Shown here piece after piece: positions 8,010 through 15,059 of a DNA stretch of 64,000 nt. Within the stretch, counting starts at the first letter, position 1; each line of letters begins with the position of its first letter. The DNA is from Paramesorhizobium endophyticum. GTDB taxonomy: Bacteria; Pseudomonadota; Alphaproteobacteria; Rhizobiales; Rhizobiaceae. The notes below the pieces were generated by a model, which saw only the letters and a list, made by a program, of their open reading frames with translations, was not told the origin of the DNA and did no database searches. The stretch lies in assembly GCF_014640615.1 (NCBI RefSeq), contig NZ_BMHH01000002.1:329599-393598 (forward strand). The letters are read 5' to 3'. Both the position numbers and the translations under genes were made by a program.

Positions 8010-8297
8010 TTAAGCGCTTCCGGCGGTCTCGTCATCTTCATCAAGTGTGTGGACGGGCAAATAAGCATTCCTCTCCAGCCATTCCCGTACGACCTGCTGA
8101 ATGAATTCGGAGCGTCCGAGTTTGAGTTCCCCAGTGACATGGCTGAGCATATCCTCGACCGCCGGTTCGAACACCACGCCGGACGTATTGTCTAAGCGGA
8201 GCGCCGCGCGTCGGAGGAGAGTCCGAAGTTCGACTGGAGAGGCGTCGGCGCGATCCGCTGTCTCGCGGAGTTGACTAACAAAACGGCTGTTCGACAT
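8010..8297 (-). CDS. hypothetical 95-residue protein, copy A
   Basis: The ATG at 8297 is preceded by GAGGCGG. The N-terminal half (SRFVSQLRETADRADASPVE, then LRTLLRRAALRL) is helical. The C-terminal half carries LKLGRSEFIQQVVREWLERN and an acidic tail. I do not know the family. A decayed relative lies at 9301-9487. It is followed without a gap by the 30-residue membrane peptide and diverges from the small gene at 8529. Confidence 0.65.
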   Translation of the reverse strand: MSNSRFVSQLRETADRADASPVELRTLLRRAALRLDNTSGVVFEPAVEDMLSHVTGELKLGRSEFIQQVVREWLERNAYLPVHTLDEDDETAGSA

Positions 8298-8528
8298 GTG
8301 CCCGCCTCAATCTGGTAATTCGCAAACCATAATTGGATTTTGGCAGTCGGCAACCGTTTTTAACTATATAGGTTGTTACTGTTCGCTTCGCTTTTTATTT
8401 AAGACTTAATCAGTTAATATACTGAAAAATAAAGTTAATTTTATCTAAAAAAATAGAACATTGCTTAATCTGAATTCTGAAACCTTTAATGAGTTCGTCG
8501 AAAACTTTCTGTTTTTATGGGGGAAGTA

Positions 8529-8696
8529 ATGAGTGTGCCGAGTGTGGAAGATAAAATATTATACATCGCTGAAATGCTACGGGAATTGCATAGAATGGCG
8601 GCAGGGGAAAAGCTTGAAATGCTCTGCTATTTTATCGGAATGGTGATAATTGAGGCTGAGGAGACATATTATAAGGGTAGGATACACCAAGGATAG
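8529..8696 (+). CDS. small helical protein, 55 aa, copy A
   Basis: GGGGGAAG precedes the ATG and a hairpin terminator follows the stop. The sequence has the pattern DKxxxIAxxLREL, then ExLxMLxYFIxM, then IEAE. The same pattern is in the 51-residue protein at 9710-9865, so the two are paralogues. The protein should be two short helices. The function is unknown. The flanking DNA (8298-8528) is strikingly AT-rich for this window and holds the divergent promoters. Confidence 0.65.
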   Translation: MSVPSVEDKILYIAEMLRELHRMAAGEKLEMLCYFIGMVIIEAEETYYKGRIHQG

Positions 8697-8712
8697 ATGC
8701 TAAGATATCCGC

Positions 8713-8740
8713 AAATGGCGCCTAAGTGGGCGCCATTTTT
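8713..8740 (+). terminator. intrinsic terminator
   Basis: The stem AAATGGCGCC / GGCGCCATTT is followed by T residues, 17 bases after the stop of the 55-residue gene. Confidence 0.85.
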
Positions 8741-8841
8741 ACGCAATTTCTGCCGGACCCGATAGAGATATAGACATTCGCCATTGTTTAAGCAGGGTAG
8801 GGGATGAATAAATACGCTCCCAGTATTTATTCCGTTGATTA

Positions 8842-9057
8842 CTATATTTTGGACGAGCCAATTAACGCACGGCACTGCACTCTGTTTTTTTCGTCCCATA
8901 CATCGAGTTCGTTGATAGGATAGAGTACCGTCTTCCCAACCTTGACGAACGAAGGGCCAACGCGCATCGCCCTCCAATTCCGAAGCGTTCCCACCGAGAT
9001 TCCACCACGATAACGCTCAGTCACTTCCTCTGGGGTTAGAAATTTATTTTCCGTCAT
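8842..9057 (-). CDS. AlpA/excisionase-like winged HTH protein, copy B
   Basis: 71 residues from the ATG at 9057, chosen because GGAGGCGAT precedes it. The core KFLTPEEVTERYRGGISVGT, NWRAMRV, FVKVGKTVLYPINELD aligns along its length with copy A at 5633-5854. The recognition helix is ISVGTLRNWR. It lies in the second copy of the small-gene module, upstream of a decayed 95-residue gene on the same strand. Confidence 0.7.
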   Translation of the reverse strand: MTENKFLTPEEVTERYRGGISVGTLRNWRAMRVGPSFVKVGKTVLYPINELDVWDEKNRVQCRALIGSSKI

Positions 9058-9300
9058 ATCGCCTCCGATTACCATAAAAGATGAACCAAATGGGCATTCT
9101 ATTACCGTTGCTAGCGCGAGATCCGCTCCGCATGTGTAGCCGATCACTGTCGTGCCGTTACTGGTGAGATTGCTCACGCTGTTGCACGTATAATGATCAA
9201 GTGCCGCATACGACGGAAGATCTTACCAAGAAGCATCGGGTAAATGGATATTGGATGCGGCACATAGGCGGAGTAAGCGGATCGGGCTCGTATCGCTCGA

Positions 9301-9487
9301 TTATTTAAATGAGAATCGACGGAGCAGATCGTCGACGCCGTGGTCGACACGCCCATTAAACCAAGAATCAGCTAAGTCACAGGCGCAGCGCCGTGCGACG
9401 TAAAAACACCTGCAAATCCGTGCGCGGCGACTCGTTGATACGATCTGCGATTTCTCGCAGTTGATCAGCAAAGCGAGCATTCGGTAT
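9301..9487 (-). pseudogene. decayed copy B of the 95-residue protein
   Basis: On the minus strand from about 9487 the reading NARFADQLREIADRINESPR, then VFLRRTALRL, matches NSRFVSQLRETADR and LLRRAALRL of the 8010-8297 protein. It then meets TGA at 9377-9379. In another frame the match resumes (DHGVDDLLRRF against EPAVEDMLSHV) to a stop at 9301. The position of the start codon is ATA, with GGAGG at proper spacing, suggesting ATG has been lost. The gene is dead by start loss and frameshift. Confidence 0.6.
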
Positions 9488-9709
9488 CGCGCATTCCTCC
9501 AGTTTACGTGCAGCTCATAGCTGATTTCGCTCATTCGCAGTTCGCTTACAACAGTCTTCATCTTTCTTTTTAATAAAGTTTTCATCGGTAAATGCACCCA
9601 TAAGTAGCTATACTATTAAATTGAAAAGCTTTGCCTATTGCTTGTTTCATCCAATGAATCCTTAAATGCGGATGTCGTTATCTTTCGTTTATTTAACAGG
9701 GGGGCGAAA

Positions 9710-9865
9710 ATGGCTGAGGAGCCGAGCAGGAAAGATAAGTTGGTGTTCATAGCGGGCGAGCTTCGAGAGTTATTACAAATCGCGCGTAGCGAGAACCTCA
9801 CAATGCTCGTCTATTTCATAGATATGGCCCGCATTGAGGCTGAGAATAACCTCAACGATGTGTGA
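9710..9865 (+). CDS. small helical protein, 51 aa, copy B
   Basis: GGGGGCGAAA precedes the ATG. DKLVFIAGELRELL, ENLTMLVYFIDMARIEAE follows the same pattern as the 55-residue protein at 8529-8696. Intact length, good ribosome site and a downstream terminator suggest that this copy is expressed even though its module neighbour has decayed. Confidence 0.65.
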   Translation: MAEEPSRKDKLVFIAGELRELLQIARSENLTMLVYFIDMARIEAENNLNDV

Positions 9866-9882
9866 CGAGTGCGCCAGGCACT

Positions 9883-9937
9883 CATAAGAGTCGCATACTA
9901 CATAAGAGTCGCATACTACATACATTGGATACATTGG
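9883..9937. repeat. 18-bp and 9-bp tandem duplications
   Basis: CATAAGAGTCGCATACTA occurs twice head to tail (9883-9918). ATACATTGG then occurs twice (9920-9937), running into the terminator stem. Both arrays lie between the 51-residue gene and its terminator. Confidence 0.85.
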
Positions 9938-9960
9938 CGGCCCTTCGGGTCGCCTTTTCT
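9936..9960 (+). terminator. intrinsic terminator
   Basis: GGCGGCCC, TTC, GGGTCGCC, then TTTT: a GC-rich hairpin with one G-T pair and a T-run, downstream of the 51-residue gene. Confidence 0.8.
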
Positions 9961-10020
9961 TATAGCTAGAAGGCCCATCTGCGCGTTAACTAATGTTACG
10001 CATAATTTCATTTCCCATTT

Positions 10021-10036
10021 GACACCTATAGGTGTC
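10021..10036. promoter_or_regulatory. 16-bp palindromic operator over a -35 box
   Basis: GACACCTATAGGTGTC is a perfect palindrome. It overlaps a TTGACA-like -35 element (10019-10024) about 45 bases before the small gene at 10081, so a dimeric repressor binding here would block transcription. Confidence 0.5.
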
Positions 10037-10080
10037 CTGTGTTGAGTCCCTCGACTTTAGCGCACAATTCGGAGGGCGAA

Positions 10081-10236
10081 ATGGCAAAAGACGAGAATTT
10101 TTATTCGTTAGAGTTGGCCAAAGAGGCCAGAGAACTGGTTAGGGCGTTTTTGCAAATAGGAGACCCCGAAAAACGCAGGAAGGCTAAGGCTTACGTAGTG
10201 GCGCTGGCTGACCCCGAGGCCTCAAAGGCCGCCTAA
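10081..10236 (+). CDS. hypothetical 51-residue protein
   Basis: A GGAGGGCGAA site immediately precedes the ATG. The protein is helical and charged: ELAKEARELVRAFLQIGDPE, then RRKAKAYVVALADPE. The RRKAKxYV segment resembles the end of small HTH regulators, but no HTH is visible. It is the last small gene of the radC-side accessory block. Confidence 0.5.
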   Translation: MAKDENFYSLELAKEARELVRAFLQIGDPEKRRKAKAYVVALADPEASKAA

Positions 10237-10300
10237 CACACCGCCCCTCCCGTGCGTCGATCGTGAAAAGCGAGCGGGACGGTGCTTCACGGTTAAGTGC

Positions 10301-10594
10301 CTAGGGGCATTCGTTCGCAAAGCGTTTCACCGCGACGGGCGGAGCAACTACGTCATCGGCCATGGTCAGCATGCGCAGTTTCGGTCCATCGGCACGGAAA
10401 TCCGGTTCAGGCAGGCTCACGCCGATGTGGCTTTTAAAGAAAGCCTGGCTGGTGCACTATTTGCGCCATTGCCAGTAAACGCCCGTCGGCAAGCCTTCGC
10501 CCAGGAGCAATCTTCGTCCGGGAGGATAGCCGGCGAGAGCGGTTCCGATGGGGCCGACCAGAAACCAGTACGCGAGGGCTTTCGGTCGATAGCT
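10301..10594 (-). pseudogene. predicted alpha/beta hydrolase, C-terminal remnant
   Basis: The minus strand reads YWFLVGPIGTALAGYPPGRR, then GEGLPTGVYWQWRK, then a TAG at 10457-10459 where Trp is expected, then in the same frame SHIGVSLPEPDF and LTMADDVVAPPVAV. This is the C-terminal half of the COG4757-type predicted hydrolases. The N-terminal half, with the nucleophile region, is absent, and the frame ends at 10301 before the family's C-terminus. It lies divergent from the tetR remnant and shares its operator. Confidence 0.6.
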
Positions 10595-10607
10595 CCAAAA
10601 CTACATA

Positions 10608-10623
10608 TAGACCATTCGGTCTA
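10608..10623. promoter_or_regulatory. LmrA/QdoR-type TetR operator
   Basis: TAGACC-ATTC-GGTCTA, inside ATATAGACC...GGTCTAGT. This closely matches the box known for the LmrA/YxaF branch of TetR repressors, the same branch as the adjacent remnant. It lies between the divergent hydrolase and tetR remnants. Confidence 0.65.
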
Positions 10624-10642
10624 GTTGCAGTAAAGAAAGATC

Positions 10643-11150
10643 ATGACAATTCCCGCCCGTGACCGCCGAAATGCTGGCCGTCTCCGGGTTGCCGAAAGGC
10701 TCGCTCTATCATTATTTTCCCGGCGGCAAATCTGAGCTGGCCAAGGCGGCGACGCTCTGGGCAGGGGCAGCGCTGGAAGAGGTGGTAAACGACGCCTTCG
10801 CGGATGCCGCCGATTTTCGCAAGGGGGCGATCCGTACCTGCCGGGCGATCATCGGGCTGGCCGTTCAGCCAGACAGGGTGCTTGCCTGTCCAGTGATGAG
10901 CGTGCTGCAGGCAGTGTCCGATGAACCGGACTTGCGCCGGGTTGCGCAGCCCGTGATTTCCCGCCGGAGCGCCTGCCTTGCGGGCCATGCGGATCGGCTG
11001 GGTGTCAACGATCCGCACGGCGCCGGCGAGCATCTACTCATGCTGTTGCAGGGTGCCTGGATTTTGGCGCTTGCGGAACAGGACGGCTCGCCGCTTGAGC
11101 GGCTTGCGAAGCGTTTGGCGGCAGGCGAGGGGCCCTGGTTGTTTCCATAG
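10643..11150 (+). pseudogene. LmrA/YxaF-type TetR regulator with an internal deletion
   Basis: The ATG at 10643 begins MTIPARDR, the normal start of this family, but within 30 bases the sequence jumps to EMLAVSGLPKGSLYHYFPGG in another frame. Roughly 25 residues of helices 1-2 of the DNA-binding domain are lost. The rest (GGKSELAKAA to LAAGEGPWLFP, ending 11150) is an intact ligand-binding domain. The only in-frame start, at 10659, would give a 163-residue protein lacking half of its HTH, so DNA binding is unlikely. Confidence 0.75.
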
Positions 11151-11392
11151 AGCGGGCGCAACGCCCTTGTCATGATAATGCGCCACGCCCGTTTCCTCTG
11201 ACATCGCGAGCGCTTCGAACCACCCCATTGAAACTTGATCCTCCAACGGTTCGCGATCTATGAAAGGACCGATGGAGCCAACGACCTTCTCCGGTTGGAG
11301 CCGAAGCGACGAGTTGGCGTTCTTGAAGGCGTTTGGAGGGATCAGTATCTCCCGGCCTCGGTTCCGTTCGCTCCTGCGGATTAAGGAGCATG
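11151..11392. other. no assignable gene
   Basis: The minus frame 11034-11432 is open (RLQPEKVVGSIGPFIDREPL, then EALAMSEETGVAHYHD) and reads protein-like, but it overlaps the tetR remnant and I cannot name a family. It is possibly a further decayed gene. Confidence 0.3.
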
Positions 11393-11818
11393 CTAGCGCA
11401 CGGGCAGAAGTTTCGCAGAGGAAATATGCCATTTCTCGGCGTCAGCGGGCGCGCCGACTCCTGGCGCAATGCGATGCAGCCTGTAATAGCCCCGGAAATG
11501 CTGGCGGCGTCCGTTCGTCAGCGTGGCATGGACATCGACGGGCACGTCGATCCACTGCTGGCTCATGCCGGCATCGCCATTGGTTGGTGAACCCGTGACC
11601 ACGCGCGACCGCGCAGTGGAGAGAAAGCCGTCGCGAAAGGCGGCGAAGCTTTTGCCGCTCGCCTGGCCCTGCCGGTCCCACAGCCGATAGGCGCTTTGGT
11701 AATCTCCCTTGTCGATGGCGGCATAGTAGGCTTCGATGACGCGTCGGGGATCGTCGTCGGCAGTAGCCGCGGAGGGCGCCAGCAGGACGAGGGCGGCGAA
11801 GAACAGGGCACGCAGCAT
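11393..11818 (-). CDS. secreted protein with an NTF2-like fold (predicted)
   Basis: 141 residues from the ATG at 11818, preceded by AAGGAGATCATA. A Sec signal peptide (MLRALFFAALVLLAPSAATA) precedes DDPRRVIEAYYAAIDKGDYQ, a pattern common in NTF2-like/DUF4864 domains, and a C-terminal beta-rich half (HFRGYYRLHRI, WHISSAKLLPV). It probably acts in the periplasm; no ligand or partner is evident. It is divergent from the chorismate mutase gene. Confidence 0.6.
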   Translation of the reverse strand: MLRALFFAALVLLAPSAATADDDPRRVIEAYYAAIDKGDYQSAYRLWDRQGQASGKSFAAFRDGFLSTARSRVVTGSPTNGDAGMSQQWIDVPVDVHATLTNGRRQHFRGYYRLHRIAPGVGAPADAEKWHISSAKLLPVR

Positions 11819-12027
11819 TATGATCTCCTTCAACGGGAGGCGAGGGCCAAGCTACCCTTCACGGGCGGCCTGCTTTGGACATGTCGTTATATTACGCTTT
11901 GTTTCGGAGAGAGGCGAAGGATAAGCGCCCGGCGCAATATATCTTAACAAAAGGACACGCCCCGCTGGGGGTGCAAAATCGCACGATGAGGGCTGCGGTA
12001 GACGATTTGCAAGCAGGCGGTGCCCCA

Positions 12028-12351
12028 ATGATGGACGAATCCGAAATCAAAGCCGAGCTTTTTTCATATAGGCAATCGATCGACAATCTTGACGCGGCCC
12101 TGACCCATATTCTGGCCGAGCGCTTCCGCTGCACCGGCGAAGTCGGCCGGTTGAAGGCTCGACACCGGCTGCCGCCAGTCGATCCGGCGCGGGAGGAGCT
12201 TCAGGTCACCCGGCTGAGGTATCTGGCCGAGCAAGCCCGGCTCGACCCGGATTTCGCGGAGAGACTGCTCAACTTCATCATCGAGGAAGTCATCCGGCAT
12301 CACGAGCAGATAGCAGCCGATGAAACAGCGGCACAACGGGTATCAAAATGA
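12028..12351 (+). CDS. chorismate mutase, AroQ type
   Basis: Converts chorismate to prephenate at the head of phenylalanine and tyrosine synthesis. 107 all-helical residues: YRQSIDNLDAALTHILAERF, GEVGRLKARHRLPPVDPARE, LDPDFAERLLNFIIEEVIRH. The active-site Arg and Lys of the first helices, the ERF segment and the late Glu/Arg are present. The start is ATG at 12028 or 12031. It is a free-standing mutase without prephenate dehydratase. Its TGA overlaps the ATG of the lipase fragment (ATGA), implying an operon. Confidence 0.88.
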   Translation: MMDESEIKAELFSYRQSIDNLDAALTHILAERFRCTGEVGRLKARHRLPPVDPAREELQVTRLRYLAEQARLDPDFAERLLNFIIEEVIRHHEQIAADETAAQRVSK

Positions 12352-12670
12352 AACGGAAGATGATGTTCGCAAAAGCCGCAAGGCTGCTTGCCTATTTTGG
12401 CGCGCTCGCATTGTGCGCGTCCATCCCGTCGATGGCGCAGGATAAGGCGCCGTCTGATGGCGTGCTGCCAGCGGGTCCTGTGGCGGGCGACATGGACTTG
12501 TCTCCCTTCTATCGATGGGCCATGCCTTTGCCCGGCGAGCCCGGGACGTTGCTGCGCGAGGAAACGCTGGCAAGCCAGCCGGGCATGGGCGTGGCAGGAG
12601 AAACCTTGCGCATTCTCTATGTATCAAGTGATGCGCGCTGGCATTCCGGGAACATTCCCGTCAGCGGCAT
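12348..12670 (+). pseudogene. secreted lipase/esterase, N-terminal fragment
   Basis: A signal peptide (RLLAYFGALALCASIPSMAQ) is followed by DLSPFYRWAMPLPGEPGTLL, LRILYVSS and IPVSGM, the N-terminus of secreted alpha/beta-hydrolase lipases that normally exceed 400 residues. Likeness ends at the Met codon near 12670, and dctA sequence begins in the next base triplets. The catalytic triad is not encoded. Translation would run only four codons past the junction before TAA at 12678-12680. Confidence 0.7.
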
Positions 12671-13846
12671 GCGCCTGTAATATTCTGTACCGTTGTCCTG
12701 CGAATCGCCAAAATGGAGAGCATGAAAGAGCTCGGCCGGATTGGCGTAAAGTCTCTGATTTATTTTGAGGTGGCGTCCACAATTGCTCTGCTCGTCGGCC
12801 TGGCGGTCGTCAACATCATTCGCCCGGGCGACGGTATGAATGTCGATGTGAGCGCTTTGGATACCAATACGGTCAGCCAATACACCCAAATGGCGGAAAA
12901 GCGGGATGGACTGATAGGTTTCGTCGTTCATACTGTCCCTGAGAGCGTGGTCGATGCTTTCGCGCGAGGCGATATTCTCCAACTCCTTTTCTTCGGCGTG
13001 CTCTTCGGGATAGCGTTATCGCAGATCGGACCAAGGGCGCGACCGGCAGTCGCATTCATGGAAAGCTTCCTGACGGCGGTATTCCGGGTGGTTTCCATCA
13101 TTATGCGGGTAGCTCCCGTGGGAGCGTTCGGGGCAATGGCATTTACGGTCGGCACCTACGGAATGGAAAGCTTGGTGTCGCTCGGCAAGGTTCTTGCCTG
13201 TGTCTATATCACATGCATTTTGTTCGTGGTCCTAGTGTTCGGGCTCGCGGCGCGGCTGTCGGGGTTCGGGCTTTGGAAGTTCCTGAATTTCATCCGTGAT
13301 GAGATATTCACGGTCGCCGGGACATGTTCGTCGGAATCGGTGCTGCCGCAAATGATGCGGAAACTGGAAGCGGCGGGCGTACCCAGAGCCGTTGTAGGTC
13401 TCGTGGTGCCGGGAGGCTTAAGCTTCAACGCCGATGGTAGCGCCATCTACTTTACAATAGCGGCGCTATTCATCGCTCAAGCGACCGACACGCCACTAAC
13501 GTTATTGCAGCAGATGACCATTCTTGGTGTTCTGATGTTGACTTCCAAAGGCTCCGCAGGTGTGGCCGGTGCTGGCTTTGTGACATTGGCCGCCACCTTG
13601 GCAGCAATGCACAGCATTCCTGTTGGAGGGCTCGTGCTGTTGCTCGGCGTCGACCGCTTTATGGCGGAGGCGCGGTCTGTCACCAATACGATTGGCAATG
13701 CTATCGGCGCGGTCGTGGTGGCGGCCTGGGATGGTTGTCTGGACAGGGAAAAGCTAACGCTAGCTCTCGACGGTCACGCGGTGCTAAGTGATGACCAGGA
13801 AACGGTCGAAAATGAGCAGGGCTTGGTCGGGGCGGCGGCATTCTAG
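12671..13846 (+). pseudogene. dctA: C4-dicarboxylate transporter DctA, 5'-truncated
   Basis: In-frame likeness begins at 12671 with APVIFCTVVLRIAKMESMKE. It covers the rest of a sodium/dicarboxylate symporter: VAPVGAFGAMAFTVGTYG, SSESVLPQMMRKLE, FNADGSAIYFTIAALFIAQA, LTSKGSAGVAGAGF, GVDRFMAEARS. About the first 65-75 residues (two transmembrane helices) are replaced by the lipase fragment. The first ATG (12713) would give a 377-residue protein missing those helices. Probably inactive. The C-terminus is complete. Confidence 0.8.
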
Positions 13847-14149
13847 AAGCCTGCCGCCCGGCCAAGGCATATCTGAAGAATGCTCATCAGCGGAAGGGAG
13901 ATGGGCTTTCGTCTGGTGTCCTCGAGCAGCCGCGTGTGTAATTGCACGCCGATGGGCGCTATGAAACTGCCATGCTCGGCCTCGGTCTGTGAAGTCAGTC
14001 GACGAGATCACCAAGGGCGCAAAATTGCCTTCTTGACAGACCCGGACCGGTTATTGGCGTAATCTACATTACTTCACGGCAGGCGCGTCTCGCGCCTGCC
14101 GCCGCAATGGTTCTGGACATCATCATGCGGCAAAAGCCGATCACTCACT
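13847..14149. other. intergenic region with a strong hairpin; possible VOC-family scrap
   Basis: A hairpin with arms GGCAGGCGCG and CGCGCCTGCC lies at 14078-14100 but lacks a T-run. On the plus strand 13896-14045 reads GREMGFRLVSS and later GRKIAFLTDPD, resembling the C-terminal half of glyoxalase/VOC proteins. It is too short and disrupted to call as a gene. Confidence 0.35.
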
Positions 14150-14932
14150 TCAGTGACGGAGCCTTCCGCAGAATCGCTGAATGAGCGTGGCTACTTCCCG
14201 GGGAGATTCGAGCATCGACAGATGCCCGGTTCCGGCCAACACATGCATTGCCGCGCCGGGCAGGCGGGACAATAGCTCGGCTCTCAACACATCCGGTGTA
14301 TCGACCTTGTCCAACTCACCGGCGATTACAACCGTGGGGACGTCGATCTTACCAACCTGCTCGGTGATATCCTCCTGGCTTGTATCGCGCGGCCAGGCGA
14401 GCTTTGCGGCCGGCGCACCTTTCAGGCTGTCCGCGATGACCTGCTCGCGAATCTCGCTGGAAAGCGGCTTCGCGGTAAGCACATTATCGATAGTCGCCTC
14501 GACTGTTGCCCGGCTCTCATAAGCGCCGGCCATCGCCTCGCGCGCCTCTGCGGGGAGGGCCATTGGAGTGGGCGGAGACGGAGCTACGAGCACGAGGCCA
14601 GCCAAGCCAGCGGGCCGGCGCGACGCCATCAACTGGGCGACCTTGCCGCCCATGGAGTGGCCGACCAGGACGTAGCGGCGCAGATCGAGTGCGGCGATTA
14701 CGCCTTCGACGTCGGAAGCCATATCCGCCAGCGCGTAGCCAGCGCTGGGTGCTTCGGATTGTCCCCAACCGCGGTGGTCGATGGCGATGGTGTGGAAGCT
14801 CGGCGCGAGCTCGGCGGTGACATACTTCCACGTGCGGGATGAGCCGCCCCAATAGTGCAAGAAGACCAAGGCTAATTCTCCCTTGCCCTGCTCCTCGACG
14901 TGTAGGGAAATTCCATTCGATGCGATGTTCAT
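14150..14932 (-). CDS. alpha/beta hydrolase
   Basis: 260 residues with the complete fold. The oxyanion region is FLHYWGGSSRTW, the nucleophile elbow GHSMGGKVAQ, the acid Asp is in GELDKVD and the catalytic His in GTGHLSMLE. Cytoplasmic (no signal peptide); the substrate is unknown, with esterase, haloperoxidase-like and lactonase roles all possible. It diverges from a LysR gene at 15060, and such pairs are usually regulator and target. The ATG at 14932 gives a standard N-terminus, NIASNGISLHVEEQG. Confidence 0.85.
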   Translation of the reverse strand: MNIASNGISLHVEEQGKGELALVFLHYWGGSSRTWKYVTAELAPSFHTIAIDHRGWGQSEAPSAGYALADMASDVEGVIAALDLRRYVLVGHSMGGKVAQLMASRRPAGLAGLVLVAPSPPTPMALPAEAREAMAGAYESRATVEATIDNVLTAKPLSSEIREQVIADSLKGAPAAKLAWPRDTSQEDITEQVGKIDVPTVVIAGELDKVDTPDVLRAELLSRLPGAAMHVLAGTGHLSMLESPREVATLIQRFCGRLRH

Positions 14933-15019
14933 TTGCTTGCCTCACATTTCAGCCGGCCTTTTGAAGCCGGTGAAAGGAAATTTACGCCTGATCATTTCAC
15001 GATAGAATTGCCCAATATC

Positions 15020-15034
15020 TATCATCATATGATA
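15020..15034. promoter_or_regulatory. candidate LysR site
   Basis: TATCATCATATGATA, an interrupted palindrome of the T-N11-A form favoured by LysR proteins, in the divergent promoter between the hydrolase and the LysR gene. Confidence 0.4.
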
Positions 15035-15059
15035 CCAAGACTATCGAATGAGGTGATGG

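Noticed and set aside
8669..8977. 102-codon minus frame overlapping AlpA-like copy B
   Set aside because: It runs through the terminator and out of frame of the HTH gene; no ribosome site or family likeness.
14078..14100. Strong GC hairpin as an intrinsic terminator
   Set aside because: No T-run follows on either strand, so I mention it only inside the intergenic entry.
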